Below are positions 12,801 through 23,200 of a stretch of DNA of 64,000 bases, in pieces. Origin of the DNA: Escarpia spicata (taxonomy: Eukaryota; Annelida; Polychaeta; Sabellida; Siboglinidae). The notes beneath the pieces are model-generated. The model was given only the letters and a program-made list of their open reading frames with translations, ran no database searches and was not told the origin of the DNA. Position numbers and translations under genes: made by a program. The stretch covers positions 19,312,770 through 19,376,769 of the forward strand of contig OZ023217.1 in assembly GCA_963995525.1 (NCBI GenBank), read 5' to 3'. Numbering within the stretch: the stretch's first letter is position 1; every line of letters begins with the position of its first letter.

Positions 12801-13726
12801 GAATAACCTTCCTGTTAGGCTGCATTGCATTCCAACCTCTTTTCTCAGGTCGTTCATCCATCTTTTCTCTACCCTCTTCTTGTTATTCTTTGAACTCAGT
12901 TGTTCTCGCCTCACAATTGGCTTTCTAAAAACAAACGTCCTTTAAATAAAGAATAGGTTGAACTTTCAAGTCAAATGTTGTACAGTGTATCGGAAAATAT
13001 CTAATCATCTAACTAAACAAGAATAACATTATGGGAAAACTCTGAAGGCATTATATTTCATTTATATGGGGACTCATTTCAGGAGACAGCGCTGGTGGCA
13101 ACCTCGCCGCGGCAGTCGCTCTCAAGTTGCGCGACACGACCTCTGACCTGCCAAAGATCAAACTTCAGGTGCTTCTATACCCAGCTCTTCAGGCAGTCGA
13201 CTTCCAAACGTCATCTTACCGCTTCATCATCACGCCGATTCTGACACGCTACAAAACGACTGTCTTTTGGTTGAAATATGCACAAGGTCACGCGAGAAAT
13301 AGTGCATCTTTGCTAGCCAATAACCACACAGCTCCTCATGTTTTGGAGAAGTTGCGCCAGACTCATTTAAACTGGTCTCGCCTGCCGACAGAGTTCAACA
13401 CAAAACCTGTGGAATCACGTTGCAATGGCTGCGGAGATGCTGAGTTATGGGCGGAAATAGAAAACGTTTTCATGAATCCATATTTTGCACCTCTGATGGC
13501 AGATGACCTTGAGAATCTACCATCTAGTTATATCGTTACAGTCAACAACGACATACTGAGAGATGATGGAACAATGTATGCAGACAGACTGAGACAGGCT
13601 GGCAACAAAGTCACTCATAAACACTGGCATGTTGGCTTACATGACATCATCATGTTTGCCGAGACTATCCCAGAGGCAGATCAAACTCTTGATGCAATTT
13701 TGAGATTTCTTGCCAACAATCTCTAA
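6806..13726 (+). CDS. AADAC-like: AADAC-like membrane-anchored serine esterase (six exons)
   Basis: Exons are 6806-6955, 9500-9586, 10126-10246, 10626-10689, 11858-11979 and 13083-13726. They sum to 1188 bases, or 395 residues plus TAA, with intron phases 0, 0, 1, 2, 1 and GT-AG borders throughout. Residues about 5-24 form a hydrophobic signal anchor, followed by YIPVPEG as in arylacetamide deacetylases; these are type II ER-membrane hydrolases that cleave acyl esters and amides of lipids and drugs. Seen motifs: HGGGW at 110-114 (oxyanion hole), YRLAPE at 142-147, GDSAGG with Ser184, DILRDDG with Asp338, and His368 in GLHD. The Ser-Asp and Asp-His spacings (154 and 30) equal those I recall for human AADAC (189, 343, 373). 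Length also fits the family (about 400). The start ATG is the first in frame after the acceptor-like TTTCAG. Exon 2 could instead begin at 9494, adding Phe-Gln. The substrate is unknown. An upstream non-coding exon probably exists but is not located. Confidence 0.93.
7030..7388. mobile_element. Possible hAT-type MITE
   Basis: The left end reads TAGGCGGATCCAGGGGGCC and the right end CTTGATCCATCCCTGC, which are imperfect inverted repeats enclosing GC-rich blocks (GTGCCCCC near both ends). Ends of the type GGCGGATCCAGGGG are common in short non-autonomous hAT elements. I could not find a clean 8-bp target duplication, so the exact ends are uncertain. Confidence 0.4.
7709..8896. repeat. 27-28-bp minisatellite, about 43 copies, with a 461-bp higher-order duplication
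   Basis: The unit is CATTAACATACNCTCCCTCA followed by ACCACAAA. Variants (CCCTCC against CACTCC, CCCCCA against CCCTCA, shortened ACACCCCTCAAACAAA) are not random. The same order of variants seen from about 7771 recurs from about 8232, giving an offset of 461 bases at two separate marker variants (7771/8232 and 7931/8392). A block of about 17 units was therefore duplicated as one segment. It lies in intron 1 and has no coding role. Confidence 0.95.
9587..10125 (+). other. Esterase intron 2 with degenerate 30-bp repeat
   Basis: Bases about 9630-9825 carry a loose tandem repeat, roughly every 30 bases, of AATATCAGTCAACTATGGCT-like words, none perfectly conserved. The rest, about 9830-10110, is AT-rich with no feature. 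The acceptor is TTCTAG at 10120-10125. Confidence 0.6.
10892..11290 (+). repeat. 45-bp tandem array of pseudo splice acceptors (9 copies)
   Basis: Eight near-perfect units and one diverged unit read CATGTTTRCTTGCTCTCCCT, then GCAG, ATATCATTTTGTGTCAGAGA, C. Each unit is a pyrimidine tract plus CAG followed by ATATC. The genuine acceptor of esterase exon 5 (11834-11880) has the same layout: CATGTTTCCTTGCTCTGCCT, ACAG, then ATATCGCCTCGCGCCAGAGA. The array therefore consists of copies of that exon border. Because 45 is divisible by 3, all three + frames stay open through the array, including the gene's own frame, which runs to a stop at 11321. Pseudo-acceptor AGs end at 10915 and every 45 bases to 11275. 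Confidence 0.93.
11291..11857 (+). other. Distal part of esterase intron 4
   Basis: No gene or recognised element. It ends in the true exon 5 acceptor (CCTACAG at 11851-11857), which continues the pattern of the 45-bp array after a gap of about 540 bases. Confidence 0.5.
11980..13082 (+). other. Esterase intron 5
   Basis: The donor is GTAAGA and the acceptor TTTCAG. Besides the minus-strand LINE tail (12580-12914), it contains an inverted pair: CCATCCTCGCAAGCTAGGG near 12027 and its near-complement CCTAACTTGCGAGGATGG near 12360. The pair could be the ends of a short insertion of about 350 bp, but no target duplication is clear. Confidence 0.5.
12580..12914 (-). mobile_element. LINE C-terminal fragment
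   Basis: The minus-strand translation contains QMRWAGHLARVDAGKIAKRA, then RKRGRPQLRWED, and in the next frame SGEDERWRDGM. The block W-x-GH-(x)n-RRGRP-x(2)-RW-x-D is the conserved carboxy end of many RTE/CR1-type endonuclease-reverse transcriptases. One frameshift separates the two parts. The catalytic domains are missing. Confidence 0.75.
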
Positions 13727-13956
13727 AAAGCCTACTGCCAATAGTTTGAAATGTAGTTAAATACGCAATCTGTTTAGTTCAGCGTATCTGAAGAAAATGT
13801 ACAGCTTTGAATAATTGTTTTGAAATATATTTAATTGACATAAATGGAGTAAATGTTGTGCGTGCTTCTTTGTATCCGATTTTATTATTGTCATTCATTG
13901 TGGCTGACTTGAAACCCTGCAATAACTACAAATATTAATAGTGTATAATTATAGTG
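13727..13956 (+). other. Esterase 3' untranslated region and proximal flank
   Basis: No canonical AATAAA is present close to the stop. A block of about 115 bases (13840-13955, from TTAATTGACATAAA to AATATTAATA) recurs at 15196-15312. The 13727-13955 region is also matched on the minus strand at about 29160-29436. It therefore belongs to a repeated 3' flank and not to unique sequence. Confidence 0.55.
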
Positions 13957-15191
<1,235 letters not shown>

Positions 15192-15477
15192 TGCCCATTT
15201 AACTGACATAAACGAAATCAATTTCGTGCATGCTTCCTTGTGTCAGATTTGTTCACAGTAGTGGCTGACATGAAACCTTGCAATAAGTGTGCACACATAT
15301 TAATATACATATCTTCTTTTGGGGAAACAGGGTTTTTGATTAATGTAATCTGTTCAGTGGTTGCCGAAACTGAGCTGATTGGGTACGGATAGTGAGTGGC
15401 CCGTTTGCACAGAAAACAATCTAAAAGTTTTTAAAATATAACAATTATAATATACAGTCTATGCGTGCGTTTGTGAA
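15192..15477. other. Esterase-flank repeat and unassigned sequence
   Basis: Bases 15196-15312 repeat the esterase 3' flank block of 13840-13955 (shared GACATAAA, GCATGCTTC, GGCTGACATGAAACC, GCAATAA). The rest shows no feature. Confidence 0.5.
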
Positions 15478-16037
15478 TTACTGCACAAGGGATGAGCCAA
15501 TGTATTGACCCAGATTTGCTCGGAAGGACTCCAATGAAGGAGAATTAATAAGCCTGGCTGGAAGACTGTTCCGCTGGCGCAGTGTTCTTGCATGGGAAGA
15601 ACTGTTAAACAGGACTGGGTGAACGATGCGTTCCTGGAACAATCTCGATCTTGTACTGCCGTCCCATTTAGTGTAGAAAAGGGTCTTGTTGGTGTTCACT
15701 AAGCTAGTGTTGATCTTGTTTAACATAGTGAGGCGGTTGTGCAGTCTTTTGTCCGCGAGAAGATCCCACTGCAATGTGTTCAGCATGCTTGTAACACAAC
15801 TCGGGGTTGTTGAAGACACATCTTGTTAACCTGCGTTGCTCTTTCTCCAACACACATGCACATAACACTGCATTTGCTGGGATTGAAATCCATATGCCGT
15901 GTTGTTTCCCAATGTTCCAGCAACAAGAGGTCTTGCTGAAATTGCAGGCTGTTCCAAGAATGATGTGTGCGTCTGCATGTAATAGCCCCGTCTACACTTA
16001 GTCCCAACACGTAAACAGCTGTGCCTAAGCGGTGCAA
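15478..16037 (-). mobile_element. LINE RT thumb and C-terminal fragment
   Basis: The minus ORF 15478-15819 reads VTSMLNTLQWDLLADKRLHN, then RLTMLNKI, and ends with an NSLP-(x)3-INSPSLESFRANL block. Upstream on the same strand (about 15850-16037, shifted frame) is an L-L-E-H-W-E-T-T block followed by HMDFNPSKCSVM. These are the thumb and C-terminal blocks of a CR1/Jockey-type polyprotein. Frameshifts separate them and the catalytic core is decayed. Confidence 0.8.
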
Positions 16038-16224
16038 CCAGAAACATTTGGAATGTATCTAGATAAAATACAGATACATATTGATTTCGGCGCAATGTAT
16101 CTAGATACAGATACAGATACATTCAAAATTGTATATAGATACATAAGATACAGATACATGATGTATCTGATCCCAGGTCTGGTCCCAACACGTAAACAGC
16201 AGTGCTAAGCGGTGCAACCAGAGA
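16001..16224. repeat. 43-bp direct repeats flanking a GATAC-rich segment
   Basis: GTCCCAACACGTAAACAGC occurs at 16001 and 16182, each followed by a GCGGTGCAACCAGA block. They enclose about 138 bases rich in GTATCTAGATAC and GATACAGATAC words. Read on the minus strand, the enclosed part starts CAGACCTGGGATCAGATACA, a hAT-like end followed by a reiterated short motif. Confidence 0.7.
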
Positions 16225-16225
16225 C

Positions 16226-16596
16226 TGTACCAACTTGGGATGCTGCGAAGTTTCCAGATTGACAGAACTATACTGGAACTCTTATACAGGTCAACAGTAA
16301 AAAGCATCCCGAAATTCTGCACCGCGATGTAGTGCCCATGCACGAAAGCCAGTGACAGAAAGATCAATGGAAGAATTGTGAAGAGAGCCCAGAAAATCGT
16401 AGGTAAAAGCCCAACATCAGTGGACGATATCTGCGCTGGAATTGTCCTGGCTAAAGCAAAATCAGTTATGAAAGACAAAGATCACCCATTGTCCAAGTGT
16501 GTCAAGTTCCTGCCATCGGGAAGGCGACTGCGTGCTTATATACACGGCAAGGACGAGCCGAATGAGGTACGTGTTCCTTTGTGCCAACGGCCATAG
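16226..16596 (+). mobile_element. L2-like LINE C-terminal fragment
   Basis: The + frames give a LRSFQIDRTILELLYRSTVK block, then DRKINGRIVKRAQKIVGKS and the distal LPSGRRLR. This order matches the polyprotein C-terminus of L2-type non-LTR elements, where a conserved Trp and Arg-Arg-x-x-x-I-x-G precede a terminal SGRRYR. The RT core is absent. Confidence 0.7.
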
Positions 16597-18359
16597 CAGC
16601 CATTAGCAGCCTTTAACTCTTGAGATAATCTGACTGAGACAATATATTAAATAAATCATGATTTGCGTGTATGGTGTTTTGTATCGAATTGTCCATGAAG
16701 TGCACACCAAATTAATTGTAAAGGGATAATAAACTATATTATCTTATCTTACACGGTGACAAAATGCGGTATTAAATTGCCGCGCTAAAAGTTATACCGG
16801 GCTTATTGTTTTTGTTCCTGTAATAGCCCGTATCATAAAACTCACGTAGAGCACATATCCTGTTGTTACACGTATCAGACACTAAATGTTATCACCTAAA
16901 GTTTGCAAATTGCTATTCTAGAAGAAGTCGATTTGATTTTCAAGTGAAATGTTTTGAAGCCGATGGACTGTCGATCGTGTGCCAGTGTGCGTGTGTGCAT
17001 TATTCGTACGCACGCGTGCGTGTACGTGTGTGTGTGTGCATTAATTCGTGCGTGTATTCGTACGTGCGTGTGTGTGTGCGTGCATGTATTTGTCTTCTTG
17101 AAAACTGTGTCGTTTTTACCTTTGAAAATGCCCTTTTGGAACATTGCCTCCCCACGGTTAATAAGTATAATATACGTAATAAAATAAATAATAATAAACG
17201 CCCTGGAGGAAGATATATACCCCCTTCAACTGTCACCCTCCTCGGGGCAAAGCGCCGAGCTAATCGCTTCTGCCGCTTGATATACCAACAACAAACTGCC
17301 CCTACCCCTTCAAAAAACCTGGATCCGCCCCGGCCCTAATGCTGCATGGTCACACCATTTACATGTCAAACTATTTATTTAAGGGTGGTGTCGCGCATTG
17401 ACGTTCTTTCATCTGCCAGAGCTAAGGATACACAAATAAACCAAATTAATCGTTGACAGCGTCTTTCTGCAAAGCAGCAAACTCGTGAGAACTTGTAGTC
17501 ATAGCAACACCACCAGTGTCCAGACCTGTGACTGTGTCGTGGACTTTACTGCAGCCGTCGATAAAATAACAACCCATCGGCAAACATTCAGGCGACGGTC
17601 CGAAGGCAAATCTTCAGATTAGTGCGCGTTCAGCGAGTTCGTTGGTAAAGTCAGCCGATTTACGAGTAAAGGAAATCGCGTTAAATTCTGGATACACATA
17701 AGGTTGTACCTATGATAATTACTCAACTAATTATATACGATACACTTGTGAGTGGTGATTTTTTTCGGGAAAGGTATCATATCTGGTTAATTGGATAAAC
17801 CCAGTACACATTGTTGGGCGAAAATAGGGCATCTTCCTTGTGATCGTCCGCTTTTACTCATCTAAACATCATTATGGCTTTTATGTAAACTTAGACTAGT
17901 AGTAGTGTAGTACGGCGATTTTGACAAATATCTAGACTATAGTCATAAAACAAACATAATTACATGTACAATACATGTATTGTAATTGTATGCATCCAGC
18001 CATCCAGGACCATGACCCCATGTCGGTGTCAACTGTCAAGTTAGTTACTGCAACTGCAAGTGAATACTAATAATTTTATAAACTGATAGTCTTTTAGTTC
18101 TAGTTGTTTCTAGCACTTGGCAACATTCTATTAACTGACTAGTCTGTATTATTGTGGTTACAATGTTATGTAATGGTCTTATGTCATGAGGTCTCATTCA
18201 ACTGGTCAACTTTAGAACAACCGACCTTTATATGCTGGCACTGAGGGCGGTCATTGCCAGGGTGCATGTCATCCTCAGTGGTTCTTTTACGTCCCAAATT
18301 GAGACGGGACCGACATTAACGTGATCTCTAAGTCACAAGGGATACATAGTCCGCAATGT
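16597..18359. other. Intergenic stretch between the two genes
   Basis: It holds a GT/GC-rich imperfect microsatellite (about 16985-17092). A segment at 17190-17335 ends in CTGGATCCGCCCCGGCCC, which resembles the end of a hAT MITE. A GC-richer patch at 17440-17660 includes a candidate splice donor (TTG then GTAAAG at about 17644). That patch could be a 5' untranslated exon of the zinc-finger gene, but I cannot confirm it. Confidence 0.4.
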
Positions 18360-18480
18360 TGAGAGCCAGGTTTTTACACCAACTATCATGCCGGCCCAGT
18401 CTGGTTTTTGAACACAGAGCACTGGCTTGCCAGGCAGATGTGGTAACCACTACACTAACCGCACTTCCTACACTAGCCGC
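18360..18480 (-). repeat. Possible tRNA-derived SINE head
   Basis: The minus-strand sequence contains GGTTAGTGTAGTGGTTACCA, a good A box, and about 45 bases later a weak B-box-like TGTTCAAAAACC. The following minus-strand body (to about 18240) contains GTCTCAATTTGGGACGT. A SINE is likely; the family is not assigned. Confidence 0.45.
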
Positions 18481-18649
18481 GCTCCTGATCTGATCTTTTA
18501 GAGAGATCAGAATCATTATTGACACAAATATTGTATATATTGTGTGTTTATGGCATTTTGATAATGTTTCTAACAACTTTGAAAGATTAACCAACATTCA
18601 CTGGACCGGAAGCGAAAAGCGAGGCTCTTGGTGAATGTTTGTTACTTAT

Positions 18650-20229
18650 CAGCGTTCGAAATAGCACTTGTCCGTTTGTCCGGGACAAGTGATTTTTGGC
18701 CCGGACAAGTAAAATGACTACATGGTTATCCGGTGGACAAGTGAAAATTTACATTAAATAATGACGCGTGCAACATTGCAAACTTTTTATTTGAGGAAAT
18801 TCAAACGTAAATGAAGTTTGCTAGCAATCGCGCGCGTTCCAATTTTGTTAGTGTGTTGGCGTCTTGTCGTTCCATCGCCAGTGTGTTGTATGTGAGTGTT
18901 CGACCGAGTTCAGTGCTTGCGTTTACAGGGTCATCCGCTGAGCGCACCGACCTAGCTCTGTCATACGCATAGGACAGACTCCACATCAGCCATCGTTGAT
19001 CGAGGCTGTATTTCACACAATTGTAAATCGTTCAGTATGGCCGACGTACAACTTGCTTCCACTCACGGATCATATTTTATGAACTTTGGAAATAGTAGAC
19101 TTTGTATCGCTACAAAGTAGTTTGAATAATAATATAGTTTTAACCATTATTACGCCTAACCCACGTGGACTCGGCAGTCTTCCATGTCTTCGAATGTTAG
19201 CCGATCCAGATCGGTGACAATTTTCAAAACTTGTAACTGGCTCTCCGGTAAATCTATGGTGCTGATTGATAAACAGAATATTAATGAAATTTCCGAAGTG
19301 TTGTTGTATCTATGTTGTGAGTTTTCGAAACCAAATTATGCAAGACCCGGGGACGGGGCGTAAACCGCCGTTGACATGTTGGCTTCCACCAACTACGGCG
19401 GTCTGCGCGCGGCCGCAACATTACGACATAACTAAATCTATAAATTATTTTCCGCCTTGTAAATGTATTTCGGGCACCGTTAAAACTTTTATTATCATTG
19501 AAATGGTAATATAACATTTAGGAAAAAATATGCGTTTGTTTGCTGATGATCAATTGAATATTATCTTTGTTTGTAAAATACAGAACTTTGTTAATATTAA
19601 AGTTCATAGAGGTTTAACAAAATATGATCAGATTATATATATTTATTATGATTTTTGTGACAACATTTCCTGGCTTTGCATTGGTTGTGTTCTTGGTTGA
19701 ATGGCATCTTCAATGAAAAACTGATGCCAACATTTTACAGCAGTGTTATATATATAATTATATACACCATATTAAACATAACAAATTTTTGCAACATTAT
19801 AAAACAAATAGCAAGGAAAACAATTGTCTCATTCCTATCTTCGTAATAATTATATGTTATTAATAAAAGCGTTCATATCAGCATCACTAAAATAATGGTG
19901 TACATCATATAACGTGTCTACTTTTAATATTCGTAATGAATAATAATGGACCGGAGAATAGTTGTAAATATAATTTTGCAATTTCAAAATTTGAAGATTA
20001 AATCAAATTGTGTCTTTGATCACAAGTCACTCAGATGTACATGTAACGAAACAGCAGAACCATTGTGTTGTTGTCATAAAAATAAGACAGACTGTTTACG
20101 TTTTTTCTGAAGCTTTGATTCCCCTTCACAACCACTCGGACAAGTTAAAATGTTGGCGGACAAGTACCTAGATTTCAAAACTTACTTGTCCGGCGGACAA
20201 GTAAATATTCTGGCTTATTTCTATTGCTG
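18650..20229. mobile_element. Non-autonomous hAT-like element, 1580 bp, 5-bp TSD CTTAT
   Basis: The ends are CAGCGTTCGAAATAG (left) and, reading inward from the right, CAGCAATAGAAATAAG. Both are flanked by CTTAT (18645-18649 and 20230-20234). Both subterminal regions carry repeated ACTTGTCCG/CGGACAAGT words in both orientations: 18668-18745 on the left and about 20137-20205 on the right. These are likely transposase binding sites. No transposase domain is recognisable inside; the ORFs at 19266-19517 look random. Its right end lies 34 bases from the zinc-finger exon. Confidence 0.75.
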
Positions 20230-20263
20230 CTTATTGTAATATGTGCAATACATTTCCTTTTAG

Positions 20264-20294
20264 GTCATCAGTTAGTGTGGGGGCAGATAATGAG
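20264..20294 (+). promoter_or_regulatory. Splice acceptor and leader of the first recognised zinc-finger exon
   Basis: CATTTCCTTTTAG at 20251-20263 is a good acceptor. The exon then opens in the same frame as the downstream ATG at 20295, with no stop between, so coding could continue upstream into an unlocated exon. I placed the start at the first in-frame ATG inside the exon. Confidence 0.6.
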
Positions 20295-23200
20295 ATGAGT
20301 GGTTCCACTGATGGTGATGCACGGATGTACGAGTTGCAGCTGCCCCAGAGTCTCTTTGATATTTGTCAGAAGTTGCCGGCTGGCAGTAACCAGTGGCTAA
20401 GTGCTACGAATAACAAAGGTTAGTTTTAAAAATTTGCCTTACATATATAATATATATGTGCAGTGTAAAAATTAAACTTTTTAAAAACCTCTATATTTAA
20501 ATAAAACTACAATAAATATTTTATAAATTTCAGACTAATGACATCTAAATTAGTAAGTTCACCCAGTTACTTTATTTTGAAAAAAAATGTCATTTTGTTT
20601 CTCTAACTTGAAAATGTCTATAGCGATAACTTCAATGACATTAACAAAATGCATACCTGTATGCAATACGGCCATCATTTCTCATTAAAATTATCTAAAC
20701 TTTATTTATTAAAAAATTCACTTGTTTTATTATTTAAGGAAATATAAAATTAGTAAATAAACAAAGATGTTTGTAATTGTATCCTAATGCAATTACAGAA
20801 AATCAGGTCTCAGGTATTGTCCATTGAAATTTGGTTTCATAAAACATGTTATTCATTTTAAAAAGAAAACATTTTAAAATACATAATATGATTTGCTATA
20901 TAGATTTCGATTTTCATAGATCTGTATAATAACCATTGTAACTTGTATTTTTACAGACGAAGAATTCAGTATTGCTGTCCAGAAACATGGTGACCAGTGG
21001 ATAAATATATCTGTCCGTGGTAAGTTGGCAACCAGAAATGTCATTCTATTTACAACAGTAACAAATTTTGTGTTTACACTTTGAAATCTTGATTTAAATG
21101 CATCAATCAATATTAGTTTGAAGTGAGAAAACGTGTACTGCAATGCTACATAGAGCCCTTATTGCTATATGGATGTGAATCCTGGACAATAACAAAAAAT
21201 TCACACAAAAAACCATAGAAGACACTGAAATGTGGTTCTTAAGAAGAATGCTGCGAGTGCCATAGACTGCAAAGCAAAGCAATGAAGTCATCCTTAGGAC
21301 AGCCAAATCAAAAAGAAAGATCATCAACAAAGTTAGAACACAACAAGCACGATTTATAGGCCATGTCATGAGAAAGAAAAAGTTAGAACATGTAGTAACA
21401 ACAGGAAAGATAGAAGGAAAAAGATTCAGAGGACGCCAGAGAATAAAAATAATAGATATCAACATGGTGTGGAAGGAGCACAACAGAACTGCTACAAACT
21501 ACACGCGACTGTGCGGTTTGGAGGGCCATGATCGCCAATGCCTGTGACAGACATGGCACTTAGAAGAAGAAGAAGACAGTCCTTCTGTTTTAGAAAAAAC
21601 AAGGAGAGTAATAAATCGCTCCCCTGAAAGCTCTAAGGAGAGTAATAAATCGCTCCCCTGAAAGCTCTAAGGAGAGTTATTCACTCTCCTGGCCAGAGTG
21701 TCCTTAACTTGCTTGCCAGAAACAGCCATGTTCAACAACATTTTGACATCTTTGCTGTCAAGAACATTCCATAATCTGTCGGGTGGCGTCTCAGTACGCT
21801 GTCCTCATATCATGCAATGTATGGCATACACAGTGACCCTACCACATGGGTTGTGAATAAATTGGATTTACAACCATGATAACAGTGGCTGTTTCATGGT
21901 GGCTTTCTGACATGGGATGCAATGCTTGTGGTGCAAACAGAATGATGCAGGGGCCAATGTTGTAGGACTTATGTGGATGAAAAAACAACATATTTATTTA
22001 TTTGGCTCAGGCATTAGCTCATTCGTTTTTGCTGTTTTGCAAGGAGTGCAGTCAGTCGCACTCCTAAGATCAACACGAGGAATGGCAGTGCAATCATGCT
22101 CCTCAAAACAGTAAGTCTGACTGCATGGGGAGATTTAAAAAATTTCGCATTTGAATCTTTCTGTGAGAACCATGCTTCATCCATGTTTGCCATGCCCACT
22201 TGAAACAGTGATTTCTGTTGCAGATGTTCGCAACAAGTTGTTTGAGTGCCTCTCGGACCGATGGCGGTGCAGCATCAAAACCATATCAGCCACACTGAGT
22301 GGCGCCCCCTGTGAGACAGAGCGGGAAGTTAAAGCAGACGTCAGTGACATGGAGGTGAAAGGTGCAGCTGGCAAGGATAACGAAGTCGGGAGGAAGCTGG
22401 GACGCGGGTGTCGGAGGAAACGAAGCACGTTTCATGAGATGTCATCCGATTATGTGCTGTTGCCAAAGAGACAAGCAACTAGGAGTCATCGTCAAGTCGA
22501 TCTGGGAGTGCCAGCAGAAGGGAGCCCGTCACAGAGCAAGATGAAGCCTAGAAATTATGTGGCTGCGCTAGCGGCACCTGATAGCGACATTCCAGCACAC
22601 CAAGATATGATTACGAAGCAATCGTCACCGGAGTCTTCAGTTGTTGCCGAGACAAACAGTGAAACCAATTTTTTTGATGAGCCAGATCGTATAGTGGATG
22701 ACATTGTGGCTGATAACTCATATGACGATGTTAAAACTGAACCGTTCACTCAGGAACTAAGCAGCAGCATAGACGGACAGTTTGACATGGAACAGCAGAC
22801 AGAATGTATCAACAGGGTGCGCCACCGCGGCCCAAGGAATCGGAAGCCTTACATTGCCTACGAACAGGTTATCAACGACAACCGGGCGGCGATCGCAGCA
22901 TTGTCCAAACACGAATATCACTGCGCGCTGTGTCCCAACTACGTGTGTTACACCAGTAAGACCCTTCACAACCACATTGTCTTCAAGCACAAGATGTCCT
23001 CGTCAGCCTACCAACAGCTCGTCGCTGCAAAACCAATAGACGCAGATACTAACCAATACGAAACAGACATTGCAACTTCCATCGACAATCCCAATGGCGA
23101 CACCGTCAGTGCAGCCACCTTGCAGAAACAACCCGCACCAGCCGCGGGGCATAGAAAGAAGCAAAAGCGACGGACACTCAACAGTGTGGAGAAACCGATC

